From Paraeggerthella hominis (GTDB lineage Bacteria; Actinomycetota; Coriobacteriia; Coriobacteriales; Eggerthellaceae): 64,000 bases of DNA. A program made the translations under genes and the position numbers. The notes under the pieces were generated by a model, which saw only the letters and a list, made by a program, of their open reading frames with translations, ran no database searches and had not been told where the DNA came from. The stretch lies in assembly GCF_021044775.1 (NCBI RefSeq), contig NZ_JAJNOQ010000006.1:100458-164457 (forward strand). The letters are read 5' to 3'. Below are positions 14,442 to 22,615 of this stretch, one piece after another (positions within the stretch are counted from its first letter, which is position 1; each line of letters starts with the position of its first letter).

Positions 14442-16889
14442 TTATGCCTTGGTGACTTGAGCGATGATGGAGTGCGCGGGGCCGTTGCCCTTTGCCAGCG
14501 GCGTGGGCTTGTACGTGGTCAGCGTATTGACGCATGCGCCTTCGTCCACGCGGTCACCGCTCATGTTGGCCTTGTGCCAAGCGCCCTGCGGAATGCCGAT
14601 GGTGCCGGGCACGATACGCGGCGTCACCTTGGCTTCGATGCGGATCTCGCCTGCCGGGCTCTTCACGGCCACCTTGTCGCCGTCTTTGATGCCGCGCGGA
14701 TCGGCGTCCATCGGGTTGATCCACAGCTGTTGACGGGCCACGGCTTCAAGCTCGGGGATGAACCCGAACGAGGAGTGCGTGCGGCTCTTGTGATGGAATC
14801 CCGAGCAGTACAGCGGGTACTCGTCGGTGACGGATCCGTATCCCTGGAAGCCAGGCGTGAATACGGGGATGGGGTTGATGACCTCGTCCTCTTTGAGCTC
14901 CCACGTAGCGGCGATGGTCGCCAGCTGCTCGGAGTAGATCTCGATCTTTCCGGAAGGCGTGCCCAGCGGGTTTTTCGCCGGATCGTCGCGGAAGTCCTTC
15001 AGTCCGATGGACGGCTCGAGCGCGCGCTTGTAAATGCCCTGCGCCTTGATCTCGTCCCACGTGGGCATCTTGCCGTCGGCCTTGGCGCCCTCTTCGTACA
15101 GGTGCTGTATCCATTCCTCCTGCGTGCGGCCTTCGGTGTACTCGTCCTTCTTGCCGAATTTGTCGGCGATGTCCGCGCACACGTCGTAGCTGGTGCGGCA
15201 CTCGCCCGGAGCCTCCTGCGCGGGCCCGCCCACCACGACGGCCGTGTAGTACTCGGAGTAGCCCTGCGTCTGCATGTTCAGCTGCTCGGAGCGCATGGCG
15301 TCGGGCAGCAGGATGTCGGCGTACTTGGCGGAGTCGGTCATCACCGTGTCCCACACCAAGATGAACTCGAGCTTGCTCTCGTCCTGCAGCACTTCGTGCG
15401 TGTAGTTGATGTCGCCGTGCTGGTTGGTGATGCAGTTGCCGGCGTAGTTCCACAGGAACTTGATGTCGCTGCCCAGCTTGTCGGCGCCGATGATTCCCGC
15501 ATTGGTGGCGGTCATGTCCTTGCCGTGGTCGACGGCGTTCACCCACTGGTACACGGGGATGGCGGTCTTGATGGGGTTCTTGAACGGCAGGGAGCCGACC
15601 AAGTACGTGGGCGGCTCGGCCTCGCGCTGGCCCGTGTTGGTGCCCGGTAGGCCCAGCTGGCCGATCAGGATAGGCAGCATGCTGATGGCGCGGGCCGTGT
15701 CCTCGCCGTTGGTGTGGCGCTGCGATCCCCAGCCCTGGCAGATGAACGGAGCCTTGGCGGCGGCGATGGCAGCGGCCAGCTCGCGGATCTTGTCCGCCGA
15801 GATCTGCGTGATGGGGGCGGCCCACTCGGGGGTCTTCTCAATCATGTCGTAGCCGGTACCCATGATGTAGTCCTTGTAGGACTTGTTCTGGCCCTTGGCG
15901 GACTCGGGCATGGTGTCCTCGTCGTAACCGACGCAGTATTTGTCCAGGAACTCCTTGTTCACCTGGCCGTTGGCAATCCACTCGTGCGCGATGGCGGAGC
16001 ACAGCGCAGCGTCGGTGCCGGGGCGGATGGGCAGCCACTCGTCCGGATGGCCCGATGCAGACTCGTTCAGGCGGTAGTCGATGTTGATGATCTTGCCGCC
16101 GCGGCCGTTGACGGCTTCGCGCACCTTGGCGAAGTCCCACACGGCGTTCGCGCCGCCCATGCGGGTTTCGGCGGGGCTGTTTCCGAACATGACCACCAGG
16201 TCGGATGCGCGCTCGGCCTCGGAGAACGAGGAGGCGTTCACGTTGTCGTACGGGCTGTAAACGCTGCCCTTCTCCTTGTCGCTGCCGAACATGTACGGCA
16301 TGACGGCCGACATCATGTGCGTGGAGTAATCGTAGCCCTGGTTGATGAAGCCGCCTAGCAGACTGAGCAGGCGCTTGCTGGGGTTGCGCCCGGTGGTCGA
16401 GTACATGCCGGTGGCGTAGTTCACGTAGATGGCTTCGTTGCCGTACGTGTCGATGACGCGCTTGAGCTCGCTTGCAATGGTGTCGATGGCCTCGTCCCAG
16501 GAAATCTGCTCGAACTTGCCTTCCCCGCGCTTGCCAACGCGCTTCATGGGATACAGCAGGCGGTCAGGGCTGTTGATCCAGCGGCGCATGGAGCGGCCGC
16601 GCAGGCAAGCGCGCGCTTGCAGGTCGGCGTCGCCCGTGTTGTCGGATTCCATGTAGACGATCTTGCCGTCGCGGGAATGCCACTGGAAGACGCAGTTGCC
16701 GCCGCAGTTCACGTTGCACTGGCTCCAAGCGATCTGGTCGCTTGTCGCGGCGGCGCCGTCTTTCGCGGTTTCCTCGGCCTTGGGTGCGCAGCCGTAGAGC
16801 GCGGACCCGGCAGCTCCTGCGAGCGCGACGCCCGCGAGCGACCCTTTGACGAACGTGCGGCGCGATAGCGTCGATTCGTGTACGGTCAT
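14442..16889 (-). CDS. dmsA: DMSO-reductase-family molybdenum enzyme, Tat-exported catalytic subunit
   Basis: An 815-residue molybdopterin oxidoreductase. A Tat signal (SRRTFVKG, twin arginines at residues 10-11) ends in a lipobox-like LYGC around residue 34. A [4Fe-4S] motif C-x3-C-x3-C (QCNVNCGGNC) with a later cysteine (RACLRG) follows. The likely Mo ligand is Ser189 in GYDYST, as in DmsA-type enzymes rather than the Cys of nitrate or polysulfide reductases. The C-terminal domain closes the cofactor cleft. It heads the operon with two dmsB genes and dmsC and is transcribed away from a membrane-bound LuxR gene. DMSO, TMAO or another S- or N-oxide may be the acceptor; the true substrate is unknown. 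Confidence 0.88.
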   Translation of the reverse strand: MTVHESTLSRRTFVKGSLAGVALAGAAGSALYGCAPKAEETAKDGAAATSDQIAWSQCNVNCGGNCVFQWHSRDGKIVYMESDNTGDADLQARACLRGRSMRRWINSPDRLLYPMKRVGKRGEGKFEQISWDEAIDTIASELKRVIDTYGNEAIYVNYATGMYSTTGRNPSKRLLSLLGGFINQGYDYSTHMMSAVMPYMFGSDKEKGSVYSPYDNVNASSFSEAERASDLVVMFGNSPAETRMGGANAVWDFAKVREAVNGRGGKIINIDYRLNESASGHPDEWLPIRPGTDAALCSAIAHEWIANGQVNKEFLDKYCVGYDEDTMPESAKGQNKSYKDYIMGTGYDMIEKTPEWAAPITQISADKIRELAAAIAAAKAPFICQGWGSQRHTNGEDTARAISMLPILIGQLGLPGTNTGQREAEPPTYLVGSLPFKNPIKTAIPVYQWVNAVDHGKDMTATNAGIIGADKLGSDIKFLWNYAGNCITNQHGDINYTHEVLQDESKLEFILVWDTVMTDSAKYADILLPDAMRSEQLNMQTQGYSEYYTAVVVGGPAQEAPGECRTSYDVCADIADKFGKKDEYTEGRTQEEWIQHLYEEGAKADGKMPTWDEIKAQGIYKRALEPSIGLKDFRDDPAKNPLGTPSGKIEIYSEQLATIAATWELKEDEVINPIPVFTPGFQGYGSVTDEYPLYCSGFHHKSRTHSSFGFIPELEAVARQQLWINPMDADPRGIKDGDKVAVKSPAGEIRIEAKVTPRIVPGTIGIPQGAWHKANMSGDRVDEGACVNTLTTYKPTPLAKGNGPAHSIIAQVTKA

Positions 16890-16957
16890 AGTTCCCTCCT
16901 CTGACTATGGTTGTTCCTCTCGCCGTGGTCAAAAGTACCGGAAACCGGCGGAAGAAG

Positions 16958-16978
16958 AATCACACTCGTCATGTGATT
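16958..16978. promoter_or_regulatory. Palindromic operator-like site between dmsA and luxR-type gene
   Basis: AATCACA and TGTGATT form a perfect 7-base inverted repeat spaced by 7 bases, centred in the 212-base divergent gap. Its spacing fits a dimeric regulator. It lies 69 bases upstream of dmsA, a plausible place for control of the operon by the divergent LuxR-type protein or by a Crp/Fnr protein. Confidence 0.5.
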
Positions 16979-17101
16979 TAAGGGTAAAACCCCAGGTCGC
17001 GATATAACCATACCGCAAAAATCGCCAAGGTGCCTTCTTGCGAGACGACGCTCGTATGCTACCATGCTTTGCAGTATGGTACCGGAGGGGGTGGCAGCTA
17101 C

Positions 17102-18700
17102 ATGACGCAATCGACGGCGCGGACGCACGTGTCCAGTTGGGGCTATGCGTGCTTTTTGACGGTGAACGCGACGTCTATTTGGGGAGGCGTCTTTCCGTTT
17201 CTGCCGCTTGAGTTTCAAACGGCAGAAGTCACGCTGACCTTTTTCCTTGCGCAGGCTTTGGCGTTCGGCGGAGCCTTCGTTGCCAGCATGTTCGGTTCCT
17301 ATTACGTTCCCGGCGGCGCCCGTCGCATGCTGGTTTCTTTGAGCGCGCTTTTGGTGTTTGGCGGCTCGGCGTGCCTCATCGGCGCCATGTACGCTACCGT
17401 GGCCACCCTTGTGCTGGTGGCCGGCGGCGGCGTTTTGCTGGGCGTCGGCTGTGCGGGCATGTTCATGTTGTGGCAGCGTTATTTCGCGTCGTTGCCGGCG
17501 GAGCGGGGCAACTTGCGCTTGATCGCGGGCACGGCCATAGCCCCGTTCATCTATTTCGCACTGTATTTGGTTCCTATTGCGTTAACGGCCTTTTTGATTC
17601 CGCTCGTGTTCGTTCCGCTGTGCGGTTTGTGCATTGCCCTTTCGGTGCGCGAGATGCGCGTTGACCAGCCGATGTTCGAGGACGTTCCGCGTCAGCACCC
17701 GCGCGTGTACCGTCAGGCCATATCCGATTATTGGCGAAGCGCCCTGTGCGTAGGATCGCTTGCTTTAGCCAGCGGCGTCATTCGCGGCATTGCGCTTCTG
17801 CACGAAGAGATTGCCGCGGTGGTGAACAGCGCGTCCATGCTGGGCTCGTTCGTCTCGGCGGCGGTGCTGTTGGTGCTGTGGTATCGCATGAGCTTTCGCT
17901 TCGGCCTTACGTCGGTGTTTCGCGTGGTGTATCCCGTTATTATCACGGGGTTTTTGCTGCTGCCGTTTTTGGGTCCGATATACCTGAACCTGTTCGCGGG
18001 CTTTACGTATATGGTGTTCTCGCTTGTTCAGATGCTTATGATGATGCAGTGCGCGCAGGTTTCGCGCGACCGCGGTATCAACCCCGTGTTCATTTACGGG
18101 TTCTTTGGCGGTGTTGCCTACATTATGCAAAGCGTGGGATTCTTGCTAGGCTGGGTGAGCGATTTCGTGTCCGTGGACGGGCGCGAGTGGCTGTTCATCG
18201 TGGCGATGGCGTCAAGCTACGTGCTGGGTCTTACCCTGCTTGCGGCAACGGGCACGCTGTTCAAGTCGATTGCTTCTAAGGGGACCGTGACGGCGGATCC
18301 TATCGAGTTCCTGCCTCTGGGCATTTCCCAGGCGTCGGGGCGCGCTGCCCGCAAGGCGATCGCCGGTGTCGATGGACCTACCCAGGACGCCGATCCGTCG
18401 TCGCGCAAGGGCGCGTCATCCAAGAAGCGTCGCAATCGTCCTTCGGCCTCCGAAGATGCGGGTGCCATACGGGACCGCACGTCGAAGCAGTGCTTGCAGC
18501 TGCAGGAGCGCTACGGCCTGTCCATGCGCGAGACCGAGGTGACCGAGCTTATCGCGCGCGGAAACAGCATGGCGACTATTGCCGAACGCCTGGTCATCAG
18601 CGAGAACACGGTGCGCACCCACGCCAAGCACATTTACACGAAGCTGGACATCCACAAGCGTCAGGAGCTTTTGGACATGCTGCACGAGCTGGACGGGTAG
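17102..18700 (+). CDS. LuxR-type regulator with 12-helix membrane N-terminus
   Basis: A 532-residue membrane-bound transcription factor. The first ~410 residues form about twelve hydrophobic helices resembling an MFS-type permease fold. A polar linker of about 60 residues follows, then a LuxR/GerE helix-turn-helix (SMRETEVTELIARG through NTVRTHAKHIYTKLDIHKRQ) at the C-terminus. Start ATG 17102 follows GGAGGGGG; an upstream in-frame ATG at 17030 lacks a site. It is divergent from the dmsA operon and probably regulates it, sensing a substrate or redox signal in the membrane. Such regulators are frequent beside respiratory reductases in Eggerthellaceae; the signal is unknown. Confidence 0.85.
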   Translation: MTQSTARTHVSSWGYACFLTVNATSIWGGVFPFLPLEFQTAEVTLTFFLAQALAFGGAFVASMFGSYYVPGGARRMLVSLSALLVFGGSACLIGAMYATVATLVLVAGGGVLLGVGCAGMFMLWQRYFASLPAERGNLRLIAGTAIAPFIYFALYLVPIALTAFLIPLVFVPLCGLCIALSVREMRVDQPMFEDVPRQHPRVYRQAISDYWRSALCVGSLALASGVIRGIALLHEEIAAVVNSASMLGSFVSAAVLLVLWYRMSFRFGLTSVFRVVYPVIITGFLLLPFLGPIYLNLFAGFTYMVFSLVQMLMMMQCAQVSRDRGINPVFIYGFFGGVAYIMQSVGFLLGWVSDFVSVDGREWLFIVAMASSYVLGLTLLAATGTLFKSIASKGTVTADPIEFLPLGISQASGRAARKAIAGVDGPTQDADPSSRKGASSKKRRNRPSASEDAGAIRDRTSKQCLQLQERYGLSMRETEVTELIARGNSMATIAERLVISENTVRTHAKHIYTKLDIHKRQELLDMLHELDG

Positions 18701-18845
18701 GGCTTCTCGCGCGTCGCGCGGGCGGCGCGCGTGGTGCCGCGGGCGGAGGCCCCTGGCGTCGCGCGGGTGCCGCGGGCGGTGCCGTGCGAAGGTCCCCGCC
18801 CGCGAGACGCCCCCCGCACGCGCCGCCGCGGGCGCGGCATGCCGC
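18701..18845. repeat. GC-rich degenerate repeats flanking family A copy 1
   Basis: About 145 bases of almost pure G+C, built from irregular GCGCGGGC/GTGCCGCGG-type repeats. It begins at the luxR-type stop and ends at the family A element. Comparable GC-rich degenerate repeats touch the same end of the two other family A copies. I see no gene in it. Confidence 0.6.
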
Positions 18846-19055
18846 TTGCGCACGAAAAATCCCGTTTGCTGGCAGGTTCTGACGGTTTGAGGTCGTCATG
18901 CCGGGCCTCGGCTTCGCCGTCGTTCGGCCCGGTTTTCGTTTTGCCTGATCAGGAAGTCGGGTTTCCGCATCGCGCTTTCGATGACGCTCGTGCCGCCGGG
19001 TCAGACGACCTCAAACCGTCAGAACCTGCCAGCGACAGCGGTTTTTCGTGCGCAA
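18846..19055 (+). repeat. Intergenic inverted-repeat element, family A copy 1 (210 bp)
   Basis: Terminal arms of 52 bases (18846-18897 and 19004-19055) are near-perfect inverted repeats containing GCTGGCAGGTTCTGACGG and its complement. The 106-base centre aligns without gaps to the centres of copies 2 (26580-26789) and 3 (34110-34319, reversed). All three copies are exactly 210 bp. No coding potential is evident. The remaining bases to the alr start (19056-19314) show only the alr promoter. Confidence 0.85.
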
Positions 19056-19276
19056 CCTCGCATGTAACCCTGTATGCAACTCTGCAGAGAAGCGCTTCCG
19101 GGATGGCTGCGCTCGGGAGGGGGAGGGTCGCTCGTGCGAACGGCGCCCCGCGCGAACGGCAGCCCTTGCGTTCGGATTCCGCCTGCGCGCAAGGCCGGAA
19201 GACGGCTGTGCGGCACGTACCACTAACGTCGGGGTGTTGCGCTCGCGGCGGTCCCCGGGCCGGTCGAACATTGCAG

Positions 19277-19285
19277 TGCTATACT
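19277..19285 (+). promoter_or_regulatory. Extended -10 promoter of alr
   Basis: TGCTATACT (extended -10, TGn-TATACT) lies 30 bases before the alr start. No clear -35 is present, as expected for an extended -10 promoter. Confidence 0.5.
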
Positions 19286-19314
19286 GGTGCCCGATCGACT
19301 GAAAGGCATGCAGC

Positions 19315-20706
19315 ATGACGGCACAAGAGCTTCCCAACGGATTCACCGGCTTCGCGAATCGCAAGCCGCTCGGCTTCGAATCGGCGCGTTCGGCCATCAA
19401 CGCGAACGCGCGCGGCGCGGGGTCGTCGGGCGGGCAAAGCGCGTACGAAGCGACCTCGGCGGCGTTCAACAGCGGCGCGGAAGGCGCGTTCCAGTACGCG
19501 CGCGACCATGCTCGCCCCGATGACGAGCCGGCGCAGTTCGATCCCGATAAACTGCGCCTGATCCCCACCACCGATCGTCGATGGGCCTGGACCGAGATCG
19601 ACCTCAACGCGATTCGCTACAACGCCACCATGATCAAGCAGCGAGTGGGAGCCGGCGTGCGCGTGATGGCCGTGGTCAAGGCCGACGCGTACGGACACGG
19701 TGCGGTGAAGTGCGCCAAAACCGCGCTCAATTCCGGGGTGGACTACCTGGGCGTTGCTACCGTGGACGAGGCGATCGAGCTGCGCGAAGCCCTGGTGAAC
19801 GCCCCTATTCTGGTGTTGTCCCAGCCGCCGCTTTCCGCTATTCCGCTGCTGCTTGCGTACAAGGTCATGCCAAGCGTGTACACGCCCGAGTTCGCTATCC
19901 AGTATGCGGAAACGGCCGATGCATACGGCATGAAGGCGCCCTACCATTTGGCGGTGAACACCGGCATGAACCGCATCGGCGTCCGTCACGACGAAGTGGT
20001 CGAGTTCATGGGGCAGGTGAGCTTCCATCGGGCGCTGGATTTGGTGGGCACGTTCACGCACTTCGCCACGGCGGATTCCGCCGAAACGCTGGATTTCCAG
20101 ATCCAGGTCAAGCGCTTCATTGAGGCCGTCACCGCGCTGAACGTGGCGGGCTTCAATCCCGGCATCGTGCATGCGGCCAACACGGCGGCCGCCATTCGGT
20201 ATCCCGACGTGCATTTCGACATGGTGCGCCTGGGCGTGGGCCTGTACGGCCTGCATCCCTCGTCGGTGACGCGTCCGCTGATCGACCTGAAGCCGGTCAT
20301 GAGCGTGCACGCGCGCATCTCCGATGTGCGCACGGTGCCCATGAGCGAGGGCGTGAGCTACGGAATGAACTACCGCAGCCCCGGCAGCGTGAAGATATGC
20401 ACGCTGCCCATCGGGTACGCCGACGGCTTGCGCCGCGGGCTTTCCGGCAGGACCGACGTTATCTTGAAGGGGCAGCGCTGCCGTCAGGTGGGCAACATTT
20501 GCATGGACCAGTGCATGTTCGAAGTGGACATGCGCACGTATGCGAACCGGCTCAAGCTTGACCCGCAAATCGGCGACGAAGTGCTGTTGGTGGGCCGTGA
20601 AGGCGATTCCGTTGTGACCATCGACGACATGGCGAACACCCTGGGGACCATCAACTACGAGGTTGCCATCGGGTTCAGCCATCGTATGCCCAGGTATTAC
20701 GTGTAG
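19315..20706 (+). CDS. alr: Alanine racemase with N-terminal extension
   Basis: A 463-residue PLP-dependent alanine racemase that makes D-alanine for the cell wall. The PLP lysine is K122 in VVKADAYGHG, and the second catalytic base is Y349 in VSYGMNYR. The C-terminal domain carries the expected ICMDQCMFEVD motif. The first ~88 residues (before RRWAWTEIDLNAI) are an extra, Ala/Gly-rich, probably disordered segment not found in typical Alr (about 360-380 residues). GAAAGG and an extended -10 box lie just upstream of ATG 19315, supporting this start. The glycosylase gene follows 12 bases later and is probably co-transcribed. Confidence 0.92.
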   Translation: MTAQELPNGFTGFANRKPLGFESARSAINANARGAGSSGGQSAYEATSAAFNSGAEGAFQYARDHARPDDEPAQFDPDKLRLIPTTDRRWAWTEIDLNAIRYNATMIKQRVGAGVRVMAVVKADAYGHGAVKCAKTALNSGVDYLGVATVDEAIELREALVNAPILVLSQPPLSAIPLLLAYKVMPSVYTPEFAIQYAETADAYGMKAPYHLAVNTGMNRIGVRHDEVVEFMGQVSFHRALDLVGTFTHFATADSAETLDFQIQVKRFIEAVTALNVAGFNPGIVHAANTAAAIRYPDVHFDMVRLGVGLYGLHPSSVTRPLIDLKPVMSVHARISDVRTVPMSEGVSYGMNYRSPGSVKICTLPIGYADGLRRGLSGRTDVILKGQRCRQVGNICMDQCMFEVDMRTYANRLKLDPQIGDEVLLVGREGDSVVTIDDMANTLGTINYEVAIGFSHRMPRYYV

Positions 20707-20718
20707 ACGGGGGACCGC

Positions 20719-21291
20719 ATGACCAAACCGCACATCCCTTTGGACGATATTCGCGCGCAGGTGGAAGCGTGCCGGAAGTGCCCGTTGGCCGACGGCCGCA
20801 CGCAAACCGTGTTCGGGGTGGGGAACCCCGAGGCGCGCGTGCTGATCATCGGGGAGGCGCCCGGTAAGAACGAGGACCTGCAAGGGGAGCCGTTCGTCGG
20901 CGCGGCGGGCAAGTACCTCAACGAGCTTTTGGCGGTGGCGGGCCTCACGCGCGAAGACGTGTTCATCGCCAACGTGCTGAAGTGCCGCCCTCCGGGAAAC
21001 CGCAATCCGCGGCCTGAGGAAATAGAGCTGTGCGCTTCGTATCTGCGCGAGCAGACGCGCACCATCGATCCGGATTTCATCGTGACGCTGGGCAATTTCT
21101 CCACGAAGTTCATCTTGAAAACCGACATCGGCATCACGCGCTTGCACGGCACGCTGCAGCGCGCGGGCAAGTTCAAGGTGTTTCCCATCTTCCACCCGGC
21201 CGCAGCGCTGTACGACGGCAGCAAGCGCGAGGCGTTGGAAAACGATTTCACCACTTTGGGCGAGCTTTTGCGCGCGGCCGACGCCGAATAG
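20719..21291 (+). CDS. Family-4 uracil-DNA glycosylase (iron-sulfur type)
   Basis: A 190-residue family-4 UDG that excises uracil from DNA. Motif A is GEAPGKNEDLQGEPFVGAAG and motif B is HPAAAL. Four cysteines in the expected pattern (C18, C21, then those in LKCRPPGNRNP and LCASYL) can hold the [4Fe-4S] cluster. It starts 12 bases after alr. Small and full length for the family. The local gene pairing with alr appears incidental. Confidence 0.92.
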   Translation: MTKPHIPLDDIRAQVEACRKCPLADGRTQTVFGVGNPEARVLIIGEAPGKNEDLQGEPFVGAAGKYLNELLAVAGLTREDVFIANVLKCRPPGNRNPRPEEIELCASYLREQTRTIDPDFIVTLGNFSTKFILKTDIGITRLHGTLQRAGKFKVFPIFHPAAALYDGSKREALENDFTTLGELLRAADAE

Positions 21292-21331
21292 CGTCGGCGC
21301 ACGCCGTGCGCTATCCGTTGCATCATGCAGC

Positions 21332-21370
21332 CCCGTCCCCTGGCGAAGATGCCCTTCGCCGGGGGACGGG
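21332..21370. terminator. Bidirectional terminator between UDG gene and corA
   Basis: A long, almost perfect stem (21332-21347 with 21353-21370, one mismatch) with a 5-base loop is followed by CGTTTCT on the plus strand. It sits between two convergent genes. Confidence 0.8.
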
Positions 21371-21375
21371 CGTTT

Positions 21376-22299
21376 CTACAGCCATTTCTTCCGTTTGAAA
21401 ATCGCGAGCTCCACCAAGATGATGACGATGGACAGCGCGATGACCGCCTGGTAACCCCACGACCAGTCTATGCCGGGCATGTGCGCGAAGTTCATGCCGA
21501 ACCAGCTGGTCAGCAGCGTAAGCGGGGCAAAGAGCGTGGTGACCACGGCGAAGAACTTCATGGTGTTGTTCTGCTGTATGTCTATCTGCGCTTGGTACAG
21601 CTCGCGCAGCTGCAGGCTGTACTCCTTGAGCGTGAGCGAGCGTTTGAGCAGGCGCTCCACCTGCTTTTGCAGCGAAAGGAACAGGCGCGTTTCTTCGCGC
21701 GCGAGCATCTTGTTCTCGTTTTCGGCAAGGCTGCTGGTCATGTCCACCAGCTGCTGATAGTACGTGTCGATGCGCAGTAGCTTGCGGCGGAACAGCAGCA
21801 TGCGGCGATTGCTTGCGTCCATGCCGCGGTCGATGATGGCCTCCTCGACGTCCTCCATCTGGTCTTCCAAATCTGCCAGAAACGCAAGGTCTCCTTTTAT
21901 GAGCAGCTTCATGCACTCGAACAGGCAGTGAGCCGTTGTGGGCTGCTTCAGTACGCCTTGTTCGGCAATGGCGCTCAGCAACCGCTCGCACGTACCGCTT
22001 TCGTCCAGGAAAACCAGTCGGTCCCTGTCGAGATAGAACGTGAAGCAGGTGGGGTCGTCAAGGATGCGCGCTTTGTCGGGGACGGCGAACGACCCGACCA
22101 AGCACGAGGGAAATACGTCGAGATACGTGTTTTCGGCCGAAGCGAGCAAACGAAGCGCTTGCTTCCCCTCTTCGCTCGGCGCGGTTAGGCTGTCGAGCTC
22201 CGGGGGCGCTGCCGCTATGGCGACGGGCCGGCCGTGCGCGAGATCCTGCAGGGAAGAGACGGGCGTCATGCGGTTGTCGAGGGCGTAGATGCGTGCCAC
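21376..22299 (-). CDS. corA: CorA-family divalent metal ion transporter
   Basis: A 307-residue CorA-type channel for Mg2+ (or Co2+/Ni2+/Zn2+). A long cytoplasmic N-terminal domain with a helical 'willow' region is followed by two C-terminal membrane helices with the GMN signature at residues 268-270 and a basic tail (KRKKWL). The start is GTG 22299, because AAGGAGGAG lies 5 bases upstream on the minus strand; a further in-frame ATG at 22338 lacks a site. The gene stands alone, convergent with the glycosylase gene. No M-box-like riboswitch was recognised in the upstream 300 bases. Confidence 0.88.
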   Translation of the reverse strand: MARIYALDNRMTPVSSLQDLAHGRPVAIAAAPPELDSLTAPSEEGKQALRLLASAENTYLDVFPSCLVGSFAVPDKARILDDPTCFTFYLDRDRLVFLDESGTCERLLSAIAEQGVLKQPTTAHCLFECMKLLIKGDLAFLADLEDQMEDVEEAIIDRGMDASNRRMLLFRRKLLRIDTYYQQLVDMTSSLAENENKMLAREETRLFLSLQKQVERLLKRSLTLKEYSLQLRELYQAQIDIQQNNTMKFFAVVTTLFAPLTLLTSWFGMNFAHMPGIDWSWGYQAVIALSIVIILVELAIFKRKKWL

Positions 22300-22526
22300 G
22301 GGCTCCTCCTTGGGGTGCGAACATTCGGACGGCTCCACGTTTCGAGCCTACCATGCGGCCTGGACGGGCATACGGTCCGTCAACGGTTCGTTGCCGTTGC
22401 CGGCGCCGTTGGCGGGCCGTTGCGACCGCTCGCGCGAGGGGCTTTGCGGAAGGGCGCTCATCCGCGCGCGTCGGATACCTTTGGCCGTGTGGAAACACGT
22501 CCGAAACAATACCCCTAAACCCCGTT

Positions 22527-22535
22527 TGCTATACT
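22527..22535 (+). promoter_or_regulatory. Extended -10 promoter of nfnAB
   Basis: TGCTATACT occurs 81 bases before the nfnA start, identical to the alr extended -10. The 22300-22615 gap otherwise shows nothing recognisable. Confidence 0.45.
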
Positions 22536-22615
22536 GGCGGCCTTATCAAGTTCGAATCGGCACCGATACCCGGTGCTGTTTTTGTTCTGAGACGAGACGA
22601 GAAGGGTGAGGGCGA

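Noticed and set aside
13602..15650. A 682-codon plus-strand frame opposite dmsB and dmsA.
   Set aside because: Antisense to DmsA and DmsB, whose motifs are clear.
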